From contig NZ_JBHUOR010000045.1 of the NCBI RefSeq assembly GCF_042686175.1, positions 1 to 64,000 of the forward strand: a DNA stretch of 64,000 bases, in the 5' to 3' direction. This document shows, one piece after another, positions 8,790 to 16,287 of the stretch. The notes beneath the pieces are model-generated. The model made no database searches. It was given only the letters and a program-made list of their open reading frames with translations, and was not told the origin of the DNA. The DNA comes from Kurthia populi. GTDB lineage: Bacteria > Bacillota > Bacilli > Bacillales_A > Planococcaceae. The translations under genes and the position numbers were made by a program. Positions within the stretch are counted from its first letter, which is position 1. Each line of letters opens with the position of its first letter.

Positions 8790-8826
8790 AAAAAGTGCTT
8801 GTCCGATCTTTAAAAAACAGACTTTT
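8790..8826 (-). promoter_or_regulatory. Candidate ComK site upstream of comGA
   Basis: ComK binds pairs of AAAA-N5-TTTT boxes. One exact box is at 8814-8826 (AAAACAGACTTTT) and a one-mismatch box is at 8790-8802. They lie 40-90 bp upstream of comGA. The gap between them is 11 bp rather than the usual 8, 18 or 31, so this is only a candidate in an AT-rich region. Confidence 0.35.
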
Positions 8827-8969
8827 TTAGTACATACTATTTTAAAAACAAGGAGGTTTTCATGCCATTTTTTAAAAACCCTAGGATTTTTGAGACGTTT
8901 TAGAAATTACTATGCTTATTTAGGTCGTTTGTTCTATAATGAAAGTAACAATGATGGAGGTGCATTCAA

Positions 8970-9665
8970 ATGATCGATCCTTTAAAAATTACTAGCACAC
9001 TCGCAGATGAAACGAGATACTCAATTTACCAGCATATTATTAAACAAAAAGAAGCGTTCTCTGTTCAAGAAATTGCCGATGTTTTCCATATACATCCCAA
9101 TGTTGCGCGGTTACATTTAAGAAAATTAACAGATATTGGTGTTTTAAATGCGGAATTTGAAAAAACAGGGAAAGGTGGTCGTCCTGGCCGTCTTTATAAA
9201 GCAACAGACGAAGGTGTAGCATTATCCTTCCCATATCGCGATGACCGTCAATTAATGGACTGGCTGCTTGATATTCTAAGTGCATGTGGCCCTGATGCAA
9301 TCGAAGTAGGGAAAAAAATCTGCTACCGTAAAGGGATGGAATCGATTCAGGAAACACTTCAAAATCGCCGTCTCTCTATGACCAATTTAAAGCTTGAACA
9401 AAAAGTTGATTTAATTACAGAAACTGCTTCTCTTGTTGGCTATATTCCAATTATTCGTGATACGGCCGACGGAAAAACAATGAAATTCACCGTTTATAAC
9501 TGTCCTTTCCATAATGGCATCGCCAAACATAGTAATTTTATTTGCGACTTACATGAAGCCTTTTTAAAAGGCCAATTTGAAGCTTTATTTGATGTCACAG
9601 AATTTACACAAGTAGAAAGTATGGTTCATGACTGCAAATTCTGCTCGTATCATGTCGGTATTTAA
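8970..9665 (+). CDS. SufR-like HTH transcriptional regulator with C-terminal cysteine cluster
   Basis: The 231-aa protein has an N-terminal winged helix (FSVQEIADVFHIHPNVARLHLRKL) of the ArsR/DeoR-like COG2345 type, then GRPGRLYKAT, the wing. The C-terminal domain has Cys178 (NCPFH), Cys192 (ICDLH), Cys222 and Cys225 (DCKFC). SufR-type regulators use such a cluster to bind an Fe-S centre, so a redox or iron sensor is likely but not shown. It is divergent from comG and upstream of an operator-controlled small transcript on the same strand, which it might regulate. A TATAAT -10 lies at 8935-8940 and GGAGG before the ATG. Confidence 0.8.
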   Translation: MIDPLKITSTLADETRYSIYQHIIKQKEAFSVQEIADVFHIHPNVARLHLRKLTDIGVLNAEFEKTGKGGRPGRLYKATDEGVALSFPYRDDRQLMDWLLDILSACGPDAIEVGKKICYRKGMESIQETLQNRRLSMTNLKLEQKVDLITETASLVGYIPIIRDTADGKTMKFTVYNCPFHNGIAKHSNFICDLHEAFLKGQFEALFDVTEFTQVESMVHDCKFCSYHVGI

Positions 9666-9671
9666 GGTATT

Positions 9672-9704
9672 AGCCTCGTTGAAAAATTTCAGCGGGGCTT
9701 TTTT
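9672..9704 (+). terminator. Terminator of the SufR-like regulator gene
   Basis: A 13-bp stem (AGCCTCGTTGAAA with TTTCAGCGGGGCT, using G-U pairs), a 3-nt loop and a T run lie 7 bp after the stop codon. It separates the regulator from the promoter at 9759-9787. Confidence 0.85.
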
Positions 9705-9749
9705 ATTTATAACGCGCATTAAAATCTATTATTTTTTGAGGTTTTCCAA

Positions 9750-9787
9750 TTAACACTATTGACATAGTGTTAACGTCATCTTATAAT
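9750..9787 (+). promoter_or_regulatory. Consensus sigma-A promoter overlapped by a perfect palindrome
   Basis: TTGACA (9759-9764), a 17-bp spacer and TATAAT (9782-9787) make a perfect sigma-A promoter pointing right. A perfect inverted repeat with 10-bp arms TTAACACTAT and ATAGTGTTAA (9750-9773, 4-bp spacer) covers the -35 box. That is the expected layout of a repressor operator. No coding sequence of any length follows before the terminator at 9878-9902. Confidence 0.75.
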
Positions 9788-9793
9788 AATTCT

Positions 9794-9902
9794 CGTAGCT
9801 TAACTTTATCCCTCCCATTTTATATGGTGAGAAAACATCCCCTAGATGAAGATATTTGCACATATCTTCCAAGTTGAAGAGGCATCCATCGCCTCTTTTT
9901 TT
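9794..9902 (+). ncRNA. Predicted ~110-nt small RNA
   Basis: Transcription from the promoter at 9759-9787 should begin near 9794 and stop at the terminator 9878-9902 (AGAGGC, 7-nt loop, GCCTCT, then a T run). The transcript holds single-stranded C-rich stretches (TCCCTCCC and ATCCCCT), as in Firmicute sRNAs that pair with Shine-Dalgarno sequences, and a hairpin AGATAT/ATATCT. A 17-codon ATG frame exists but has no ribosome binding site. The sequence does not match an sRNA that I can name. Confidence 0.55.
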
Positions 9903-9920
9903 ATGCCGTTTTTTGCAAAC

Positions 9921-9946
9921 AAAAAAGGAGAGCATTCACCCTCCTT
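9921..9946 (-). terminator. Terminator of the YqgX-like hydrolase gene
   Basis: On the minus strand AAGGAG and CTCCTT arms close a loop of about 10 nt and are followed by a run of U. It lies 10-35 bp after the stop at 9956 and faces the small-RNA terminator. Confidence 0.7.
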
Positions 9947-9955
9947 CACTAACTA

Positions 9956-10594
9956 TTAAAAACCATTTAAAAATGGATTACTTTCCATTTCTTCAAATAC
10001 AGTCGTTGCTTCACCATGCCCTGGATAAATTATCATATCCTCATCAAGTGATAATAATTTTTCATCAATGGATTGCACCAAAACCTTCATATTACCATCA
10101 AGTAAATCCGTACGACCAATACTTCCTTTGAATAGTGTATCTCCTACAATTGCAAAGCCCTGGTCCTCAAAGACAAACGATACACTTCCTGGAGAATGGC
10201 CTGGTGTATGGCGTACATCAAATGTGAAGGAGCCAATCGTCATATTCCCCTCTTTTGAAAAGAATTCATCCGCATCATGCGCCGTAACATCCGGAATTTC
10301 ACGATATTTCCCTGAGCCATTTAACGAAGGGCTCCCTAACCATTTTGCTTCGTTTTTATGCACATACACCGGAATCGTAAATGCTGTGCGTATATCATCT
10401 ACAGCGCCAATATGATCAAAATGGGCATGCGTTAATAAAATAGCGACTGGCTTTAAATTTGCTTTGCGCAATTTTTTTATTAATTGCTCCCCTTGATCAC
10501 CTGGATCAATAATTAATGTTTCCTTATTTGCATTTGAAATAAAGTAACAGTTCTCCTGTACTAATCCTACAACATAGCGTCGAATATTATACAT
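9956..10594 (-). CDS. Metallo-beta-lactamase fold hydrolase, YqgX-like (glyoxalase II-like)
   Basis: The 212-aa cytoplasmic protein has the metal-binding motif THAHFDH (about residue 57), then HTPGH and GDTLFKGSIGRTDL, the signature of the YqgX/YcbL branch related to hydroxyacylglutathione hydrolases. A thioester hydrolase role is inferred; the substrate is unknown. I start at ATG 10594 because GAGGTGAGAGAA precedes it and the upstream 25 codons are unlike the family. It is a single gene or the last gene after yqgQ. Confidence 0.88.
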   Translation of the reverse strand: MYNIRRYVVGLVQENCYFISNANKETLIIDPGDQGEQLIKKLRKANLKPVAILLTHAHFDHIGAVDDIRTAFTIPVYVHKNEAKWLGSPSLNGSGKYREIPDVTAHDADEFFSKEGNMTIGSFTFDVRHTPGHSPGSVSFVFEDQGFAIVGDTLFKGSIGRTDLLDGNMKVLVQSIDEKLLSLDEDMIIYPGHGEATTVFEEMESNPFLNGF

Positions 10595-10660
10595 TTCTCT
10601 CACCTCTTGCTCATTATAACGGCAGACTAACACAACTGCCACTTTATGCCATATAAAAAA

Positions 10661-10728
10661 ACTGTTCAATCAACAAATCGCCCACATGTTTATTATAAAC
10701 ATCGTCGCGACTCATCGATTCAAACAGT
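10661..10728 (-). terminator. Long hairpin with U tract after yqgQ
   Basis: The minus-strand RNA can pair AAACTGTTTGAATC with GATTGAACAGTTT across an inner segment that itself can fold, and ends in a run of U. The stem begins in the last codons of yqgQ or just beyond. It probably ends the rpmG-yqgN-yqgQ transcripts. Confidence 0.6.
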
Positions 10729-10968
10729 TTATTGTCGGTAACCTTCTTTTTCTAAGCGCAGTTCCTCTGCCCGTAAAATATGGCGTGCCTTTTGATATTC
10801 TCGAACATCTAAAATGCCCGCTTCGTATAATTCCTTAATATCTGCTTCCATCATACGCAGGTCGCCAATACGGTTTTTCGTATAGACAAATGTGCCAAAT
10901 CGTTTTAAATATTGTCGGATGTCTTGCATATTTTCAATTTGATCAATGTCGATGACGCGTTTAGCCAT
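10729..10968 (-). CDS. yqgQ: YqgQ family (DUF910) small conserved protein
   Basis: The 79-aa helical protein has the pattern QDIRQYLKRFGTFVYTKNR and IKELYEAGILD, recognisable as B. subtilis YqgQ. A nucleic-acid-related role has been suggested for the family, but its function is unknown. I start at ATG 10968 behind AAAGGAAG; the open frame extends 14 codons further without a binding site. It overlaps the end of yqgN by 8 bp, so the two are coupled. Confidence 0.85.
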   Translation of the reverse strand: MAKRVIDIDQIENMQDIRQYLKRFGTFVYTKNRIGDLRMMEADIKELYEAGILDVREYQKARHILRAEELRLEKEGYRQ

Positions 10969-11551
10969 GTGTTTCTTCCTTTCGTACTTGCTTACAATGA
11001 ATCCATTCAAGCTCTGTCAAAATACTATCTATAGGATAATCATACGTATCTTTTGGTACTTTTGCAACCATCTGAGCCGCAAAGCAAAATGCCACCGTTT
11101 CCCCTTTGTACTGTGGCAAATAGCGGTCATAATAACCGCCTCCGTAACCAATGCGATAGCCTGCTTTATCAAAAACAACCCCTGGTACAACAAGTAAATC
11201 GATGTCCCGCGGTGTGACATATTGCGTACGCGATGGAACAGGCTCTAAAAGCGCCATATAGACCGTTTCTAGCTCCTCAAAATCGCTAAAAATATAAAAG
11301 TCCATTTCATGCGTTTCTGGCTTACAGCGTGGCACAGCGACCTTTTTCCCCATTGACCATAGCGTTTGAATAAGCGTACGTGTTTCAACTTCTGGAAATG
11401 CTGATACCGTTAAGCCAATAATTGCTGCTCGCTGCACTGCCTCGCTTTCTAAAAAACGCTGTTGTATTTGTTGTGACCATGCTTCATATGTAGCAGCATC
11501 TAGTTGTTTCAAAAACTGTTGTATTTGTTTGCGCAAATCTTTTTTCTCCAT
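10961..11551 (-). CDS. yqgN: 5-formyltetrahydrofolate cyclo-ligase
   Basis: The 196-aa enzyme converts 5-formyl-THF to 5,10-methenyl-THF with ATP, returning stored folate to the one-carbon pool. The N-terminal KKDLRKQIQQFLKQL and the C-terminal signature IGYGGGYYDRYL (about residue 140) define the family. The start is ATG 11551 behind AAGGGGG; the longer frame reads through the rpmG terminator and is rejected. It is followed by yqgQ with an 8-bp overlap. Confidence 0.94.
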   Translation of the reverse strand: MEKKDLRKQIQQFLKQLDAATYEAWSQQIQQRFLESEAVQRAAIIGLTVSAFPEVETRTLIQTLWSMGKKVAVPRCKPETHEMDFYIFSDFEELETVYMALLEPVPSRTQYVTPRDIDLLVVPGVVFDKAGYRIGYGGGYYDRYLPQYKGETVAFCFAAQMVAKVPKDTYDYPIDSILTELEWIHCKQVRKEETHG

Positions 11552-11571
11552 TATAATCCCCCTTAAAATAG

Positions 11572-11598
11572 AAAAAGCCAGTCTCAAAGGAGGCTGGC
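11572..11598 (-). terminator. Terminator after rpmG
   Basis: GCCAGCCTC and GAGACTGGC arms with a 4-nt loop, then five U residues on the minus strand, 12 bp after the rpmG stop. It separates the ribosomal gene from yqgN. Confidence 0.85.
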
Positions 11599-11609
11599 AA
11601 GAAGCGTGA

Positions 11610-11759
11610 TTACTTAGTTTCACGGTGAAGTGTCATTTTGTTATCACGAGAGCAATATTTTTTTAGTTCTAAACGTTCCGGATTGTTACGTTTGTTTTTC
11701 TTAGTAATGTAGTTACGTTCACCACATTCTGTGCAAGCTAATGTAAGATTAACGCGCAT
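11610..11759 (-). CDS. rpmG: 50S ribosomal protein L33
   Basis: The 49-aa protein reads MRVNLTLACTECGERNY at the N-terminus and ends TLHRETK, typical of L33. It keeps the first CxxC (Cys9, Cys12) and Cys36, but the fourth zinc ligand position is Asp39, so it is intermediate between zinc-binding and zinc-free types. ATG 11759 has GGGAGGGATAACACA upstream. It is a monocistronic unit with its own terminator. Confidence 0.95.
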   Translation of the reverse strand: MRVNLTLACTECGERNYITKKNKRNNPERLELKKYCSRDNKMTLHRETK

Positions 11760-11945
11760 TGTGTTATCCCTCCCACTCGTTATATTTTTTTAGTGAGCAT
11801 GATTTATACGACTAGCCCATTATATCACATTGGTTAAAAAAATCTACAAGTATTTCGTTTTTTTTATGTTACAATGTAGTCAATTAGCATAATTAGCTTT
11901 TTTTAGTTAATTTGCGCTAGATACTACATATTGGAGTGATGAAGT

Positions 11946-12302
11946 TTGGATTTATCGATTATCTTAATGGGCGCAGGTATCCTCGTAATCATCGTGTCAT
12001 TGTTTATGAGTCGCTCAAAAACTATGGACGAAGACACCGAGGACATCTCTGTCACATTATACAAAGAAACCTCCCAAATCAAACGGCGCTTAAAAGTAAT
12101 TGAAGAAGAATTATTACTTGAACAACCTACCTTTAAAGCCCCTTCATCAAAACCCGCTACATCAGGCATTCACCAAATTTTAGTTAGCCAAGTACTTGCA
12201 TTGCATAAACAAGGATATACGATTTCACAAATTGTCGAACGCTCTTCTCTTACACCACAGCAAATCGAAAAAATTATTGCTACGGGAGGAAAACTATTAT
12301 GA
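11946..12302 (+). CDS. Membrane-anchored protein with C-terminal HTH-like motif
   Basis: The 118-aa protein has one N-terminal transmembrane helix (SIILMGAGILVIIVSLFM), a coiled-coil region (KETSQIKRRLKVIEEELLLE) and a C-terminal segment ALHKQGYTISQIVERSSLTPQQIEKII that resembles a helix-turn-helix (DUF6115-like). The start is TTG 11946 behind GGAGTG. A TACAAT -10 lies at about 11872. It overlaps the next gene by 4 bp (ATGA), so the two are coupled. Function unknown. Confidence 0.75.
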   Translation: MDLSIILMGAGILVIIVSLFMSRSKTMDEDTEDISVTLYKETSQIKRRLKVIEEELLLEQPTFKAPSSKPATSGIHQILVSQVLALHKQGYTISQIVERSSLTPQQIEKIIATGGKLL

Positions 12303-12748
12303 GTGCTTCACTTCGCTCCTTTGGCATTGGCCTTTTCGTTGCTGGCGCAGTACTTGGTATGGTGCAGCTCACATCGAAAGAAAGTCCTGACACGCAACAG
12401 AGCGTGAAAGACACGTCAACAACTGCTACAACTGTCAAAACACTTGAAAAAGAAAATGCCGCACTAAAAAAAGAACTTACGGCACTTGAAAAAAAACTTA
12501 AAAAGCAGCAGCAAAAACAGCCAGCAAAAAAAGAAACAGCACCAGCAACTTATACATTACATATTGAAACGGGTATGGGGACAACTGAAATAACGAATAC
12601 GTTACAAAAGGATGGCATCATTTCCGATGCGCGTGAATTTGAACAATATATTATCGATCAAGGTCAGGCTACTCGATTGCAAAACGGCTCGTTTACACTT
12701 CAAAAAGATATGAGCTACGCCGCTATTTTAAAGGCATTGACGAACTAA
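12299..12748 (+). CDS. Small membrane protein with MltG/YceG-like domain
   Basis: The 149-aa protein has an N-terminal membrane helix (GIGLFVAGAVLGMVQ), a Lys/Glu-rich coiled coil around residues 48-80, and a C-terminal domain (LHIETGMGTTEITNTLQKDGIISDAREFEQYI) resembling the LysM-like subdomain that precedes the catalytic part of MltG lytic transglycosylases. The catalytic domain is absent. It overlaps the preceding gene by 4 bp and is the last gene of the pair. It probably acts at the cell envelope; the exact role is unknown. Confidence 0.75.
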   Translation: MSASLRSFGIGLFVAGAVLGMVQLTSKESPDTQQSVKDTSTTATTVKTLEKENAALKKELTALEKKLKKQQQKQPAKKETAPATYTLHIETGMGTTEITNTLQKDGIISDAREFEQYIIDQGQATRLQNGSFTLQKDMSYAAILKALTN

Positions 12749-12750
12749 AT

Positions 12751-12884
12751 AAAAAGAGGCTGAAAACATGTCATTTTCCTTTTTTAGCGTTCGCAACGAA
12801 AAGCCGGAACCGCGCTACAGCGCGATTCCGGCTTTTCTTATACTCATATGAACGTTTTTATACGTATGTCCCAGCCTCTTTTTT
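12751..12884 (+). repeat. Intergenic nested inverted repeat, copy R1
   Basis: This copy lies between convergent genes. Outer ends: AAAAAGAGGCTG at the left, TGTCCCAGCCTCTTTTTT at the right. Inner hairpin at 12799-12836: AAAGCCGGAA and TTCCGGCTTT around CGCGC-TACA-GCGCG. The outer arms carry A and T runs on both sides, so it can stop transcription from both directions. Its T run overlaps the phoU stop codon. Confidence 0.85.
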
Positions 12885-13539
12885 AATCAAAAGCATAATG
12901 CTTTCCTTTTACTAAATAAAACAGTGATTCTGCCAAATTCGTCGCATGATCTGCTGCGCGTTCGATGTATTTACATACAAATGACAACTGCTGTAGCTGA
13001 CTCTCTGCGCCAGTTTGTGTATGGGTTGCTTCTAATAATTCAGTTAGTGCCTCGCCATATAGCGCATCAATTTGATCATCCATTTCAGCGAGCACCTTTG
13101 CCTCGAGTAAATTTTCCGTAATAAACAATTGCAGCATATCACGTAGCATTTTTACTGCCAGGCCCCGCATACGATCAATTTTTTCAATTGGTAGCATTAA
13201 TTCTGTCTCACCAAGACGAATCGTTTCTTTTGCGATATTTACGGCATAGTCTCCGATACGTTCCATTTCGCTCGCCGCCTTTACAATGACCATCACCCGA
13301 CGTAAATCCGTTGCCACTGGCTGCTGCTTTGCAATTAGTAATAGTACATCGTCTTGGATATGCTGCTCTAGGCGGTTAATAAAACGATCTTGATCAATAA
13401 GTACCCATGCTTTTTCAACATCTTTTTGTAATAATCCATCTACTGAGCGATCAAAAGCATGAATCGCTAATTCACATAAATCGACAAGACGCTGCTGCAC
13501 ACGCGTAAGCTCTTGCTCATATTTTTCACGAACAACCAT
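12883..13539 (-). CDS. phoU: PhoU, phosphate-uptake regulator
   Basis: The 218-aa cytoplasmic protein has two PhoU repeats: three-helix bundles with the E/D-rich motifs EMERIGDYAVNIA (about residue 80) and YIERAADHATNLAE (about residue 185). It links Pst transport activity to the PhoP/PhoR sensor system in other bacteria. ATG 13539 is best spaced from GGGGG; two in-frame ATGs precede it. It is the last gene of pstSCAB-phoU, 11 bp after pstB. B. subtilis itself lacks this gene in the pst operon. Confidence 0.94.
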   Translation of the reverse strand: MVVREKYEQELTRVQQRLVDLCELAIHAFDRSVDGLLQKDVEKAWVLIDQDRFINRLEQHIQDDVLLLIAKQQPVATDLRRVMVIVKAASEMERIGDYAVNIAKETIRLGETELMLPIEKIDRMRGLAVKMLRDMLQLFITENLLEAKVLAEMDDQIDALYGEALTELLEATHTQTGAESQLQQLSFVCKYIERAADHATNLAESLFYLVKGKHYAFD

Positions 13540-13556
13540 CATCATAGCCCCCTAGC

Positions 13557-14381
13557 CTAGCCGAATCGTCCAGAAACATAATCTTCTGTGCGTTTATCTG
13601 TTGGATTTGAGAAAATTTTATCTGTCGTATCAAATTCAATGACCTCACCATTTAAGAAAAAGGCTGTTTTATCTGAAATTCGCGCCGCTTGTTGCATATT
13701 ATGCGTCACAATAATAATCGAGTAATTTTCTTTTAGCTCTTGTACAAGTTCTTCTACCTTTAATGTCGAAATTGGATCAAGTGCCGAAGTTGGCTCATCC
13801 ATTAAAATAACATCTGGTTCAATCGCCAGACAGCGTGCAATACAAACACGTTGTTGCTGCCCACCTGATAAACCATATGCATTGTCATGTAAACGGTCCT
13901 TTACCTCATCCCAAATGGCCGCACCGCGTAGTGACTGCTCAACAATTTGATCTAATACTTTTTTATTTTTGATGCCATGAATACGCGGTCCGTACGCAAT
14001 ATTATCGTAAATTGATTTTGGAAAGGGATTCGGCTTTTGGAACACCATTCCCACCTTTGTACGTAGCTCCTCTACCGAATAGCCTTTATCTAAAATATTG
14101 TGCTGACGATAATTAATTTCTCCCGTTGTACGCACACCTGGTACGAGCTCTACCATACGATTTAATGTTTTTAAATACGTCGATTTCCCACAGCCAGACG
14201 GTCCAATAATGGCCGTCACATTATTTTCTTGAATATTTAAATTAATATCTTTTAACGCATGATTATTGCCATACCATAAATTTAATTGATTCGTTTCATA
14301 GACATTTTCACGCTGTTTATTTTTTAAAACCTGCATCTCTTTTTTGGCTTGTTGTTGTTCCTGTACGATAGCTTGCACCAT
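13557..14381 (-). CDS. pstB: Phosphate ABC transporter ATP-binding protein
   Basis: The 274-aa ATPase has Walker A GPSGCGKST, Q-loop GMVFQKPNPFPKSIYDN, signature LSGGQQQRVCIARCLA and Walker B VILMDEPTSALDP. It energises phosphate import through PstA/PstC. The first 30 residues are a Gln/Lys-rich extension absent from minimal PstB proteins. ATG 14381 follows GGGAGGACTTGTC. One copy is present, unlike the pstBA/pstBB pair of B. subtilis. Confidence 0.96.
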   Translation of the reverse strand: MVQAIVQEQQQAKKEMQVLKNKQRENVYETNQLNLWYGNNHALKDINLNIQENNVTAIIGPSGCGKSTYLKTLNRMVELVPGVRTTGEINYRQHNILDKGYSVEELRTKVGMVFQKPNPFPKSIYDNIAYGPRIHGIKNKKVLDQIVEQSLRGAAIWDEVKDRLHDNAYGLSGGQQQRVCIARCLAIEPDVILMDEPTSALDPISTLKVEELVQELKENYSIIIVTHNMQQAARISDKTAFFLNGEVIEFDTTDKIFSNPTDKRTEDYVSGRFG

Positions 14382-14394
14382 GACAAGTCCTCCC

Positions 14395-15273
14395 TTAATA
14401 ACGATTTTGGAATTTATTTCGAATAAATACGGCAATACTGTTCATAAAAATTAACAGCACCATTAACACTAAAATACCAGCCGCTGCAACATATTGGAAT
14501 TCTTCTTGTGGACGCTTTGCCCAGTCAAAGATCAACATCGGTAACGCCGTAAATTCACTTAATACGCCTGCTGGTAAAAACTGCACGATAACGGGAATAC
14601 CAATAACAACAAGTGGTGCTGTTTCACCGATTGCTCGTGATAATGCTAAAATACTTCCTGTTAGTACCCCTGGAATTGCTGCTGGTAGCACGACTTTACG
14701 AATCGTTTGCCACTTTGTTGCGCCCATACCATAAGATGCCTCACGAAGACTTCCTGGTACCGAGCGAATCGCTTCCTGTGCTGCCACAATAATGACGGGT
14801 AAAATTAATAAACTCATCGTTAAACCTGCTGCTAAAATACTTTTGCCCATGCCAAGCATTCGTACAAAAATCGTTAAGCCTAATAAACCGAATACAATCG
14901 ATGGCACACCTGCCAGATTTGAAATATTCATTTGAATAAATGTCGTCAGCTTACTTTTTTTCGCATACTCTTCTAAATAAATCGCGGCACCTACACCAAG
15001 TAGAAGCGATACCGGTGCAACAACTGCTAGCATTGCAAGAGAGCCTACTAACCCGGCAAATACCCCTGCTTTCTCAGGAAAGCGTGATGAGAAATTTTGA
15101 AGAAAATCAAAGGATACATAACCAGCACCTTGTGTAATCATTCGATAAAGTAAAATGACTAAGGCAAGTAAGGCAAGTAAGGTTGCGCCAAGAAATATAT
15201 TTTTAAAAACCGTATTTTTCACACGGCGCTTCGTCATCTGGCGCTCGACAACCTCATGATTAATATAAGCCAT
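14395..15273 (-). CDS. pstA: Phosphate ABC transporter permease PstA
   Basis: The 292-aa polytopic membrane protein has an N-terminal helix near residues 24-44, five further helices, and the EAA loop region around REASYGMGATKWQTIRKVVLPAAIPG that docks PstB. It forms the channel with PstC. Its ATG abuts the pstC stop (TAAATG) with GAGGAATA upstream, so translation is coupled. Confidence 0.95.
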   Translation of the reverse strand: MAYINHEVVERQMTKRRVKNTVFKNIFLGATLLALLALVILLYRMITQGAGYVSFDFLQNFSSRFPEKAGVFAGLVGSLAMLAVVAPVSLLLGVGAAIYLEEYAKKSKLTTFIQMNISNLAGVPSIVFGLLGLTIFVRMLGMGKSILAAGLTMSLLILPVIIVAAQEAIRSVPGSLREASYGMGATKWQTIRKVVLPAAIPGVLTGSILALSRAIGETAPLVVIGIPVIVQFLPAGVLSEFTALPMLIFDWAKRPQEEFQYVAAAGILVLMVLLIFMNSIAVFIRNKFQNRY

Positions 15274-16224
15274 TTAGTATTCCTCCCTAAACTTCTTCGA
15301 AATCCATCCCGCAATTAAATTCATCATCAACGTAAAGATAAATAATGTGAAGCCTACTGCATAAATTGAGTAATAAATTGTCGTACCATATCCTGCATCA
15401 CCCGTTGAAACTTGGACGATATACGCTGTCATTGTTTGAATAGAACCTTCTACATCAAAGTTAAATAATGGTGTTGAGCCACCTGCAAGTGACACGATCA
15501 TCGTTTCACCAATGGCACGTGACATCGCGAGAACAATCGATGCAAGGACACCTGATAATGCGGCTGGTAGCACAACTTTTAAGGCCACTTCAAATTTTGT
15601 TGAGCCTAGGCCAAATGCCCCTTCACGCATCGCATTTGGAACGCTTGATAGCGCATCCTCTGAAAGTGAAGCAATTGTTGGTAAAATCATAATACCGATA
15701 ATAATCCCCGGACTTAGTGCGTTAAAAATCTCTAGACTCGGAAATACCTTTTGAAGCATCGGTGTCACAAACGTTAAAGCAAAGAAGCCATAAACAATTG
15801 TTGGTACACCAGCTAATACTTCTAAAATCGGCTTAATCAGGCGACGAACTTTATCAGATGCAAATTCACTTAAATAAATCGCTACAGCAAGGCCAAGTGG
15901 AACTGCAACGATAATTGCAATACCCGTTACTTTCAGTGTTCCGATAACGAGTGGTAGCACCCCGTAGGAAGGATCCCCTGCAAAAGGTAGCCATTCCGTA
16001 CCCGTAATGTACTCCCAGAAGCTAACACGCCTGAAAAATTCCACTGTTTCAAAAATCAATGTAAACACAATACCAATCGTTGTGAGGACAGAAACGGCTG
16101 CTGTAATAAACAGCAATATTGGTACTATTTTTTCTGCTTTGCGGCCAAGCCCCTTTTTTTTCTTGTCCGCAATCATTTGCTGCACATCGAGCGACTTTTC
16201 TCGTTTTTGTGAGACCAACTTCAA
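15274..16224 (-). CDS. pstC: Phosphate ABC transporter permease PstC
   Basis: The 316-aa membrane protein has a cytoplasmic N-terminus of about 30 residues, six predicted helices and the EAA-type loop REGAFGLGSTKFEVALKVVLPAALSG. It pairs with PstA. The start is TTG 16224 or TTG 16218; the second is better spaced from GGGAG. A hairpin terminator precedes it in the pstS-pstC gap, likely lowering its expression relative to pstS. Confidence 0.95.
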   Translation of the reverse strand: MKLVSQKREKSLDVQQMIADKKKKGLGRKAEKIVPILLFITAAVSVLTTIGIVFTLIFETVEFFRRVSFWEYITGTEWLPFAGDPSYGVLPLVIGTLKVTGIAIIVAVPLGLAVAIYLSEFASDKVRRLIKPILEVLAGVPTIVYGFFALTFVTPMLQKVFPSLEIFNALSPGIIIGIMILPTIASLSEDALSSVPNAMREGAFGLGSTKFEVALKVVLPAALSGVLASIVLAMSRAIGETMIVSLAGGSTPLFNFDVEGSIQTMTAYIVQVSTGDAGYGTTIYYSIYAVGFTLFIFTLMMNLIAGWISKKFREEY

Positions 16225-16240
16225 AGACTCCCTTCTATTT

Positions 16241-16273
16241 AAAAAGACGGCATGCTTTGCAGACCGTCTTTTT
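16241..16273 (-). terminator. Attenuating terminator between pstS and pstC
   Basis: AAAAAGACGG and CCGTCTTTTT arms form a 10-bp stem with a 13-nt loop and a U tract in the 63-bp pstS-pstC gap. Within a co-directional operon it probably acts as a partial stop or a 3' stabiliser, making the binding protein more abundant than the permeases. Confidence 0.75.
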
Positions 16274-16287
16274 ACCTGCTATATCGC

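Noticed and set aside
8790..8826. Firm ComK operator assignment
   Set aside because: Box spacing is 11 bp, not one of the accepted distances, and poly-A/T tracts are frequent here. It is kept only as a low-confidence candidate.
9822..9875. A 17-codon peptide gene in the small-RNA region
   Set aside because: No Shine-Dalgarno sequence precedes its ATG; the upstream bases are C-rich.
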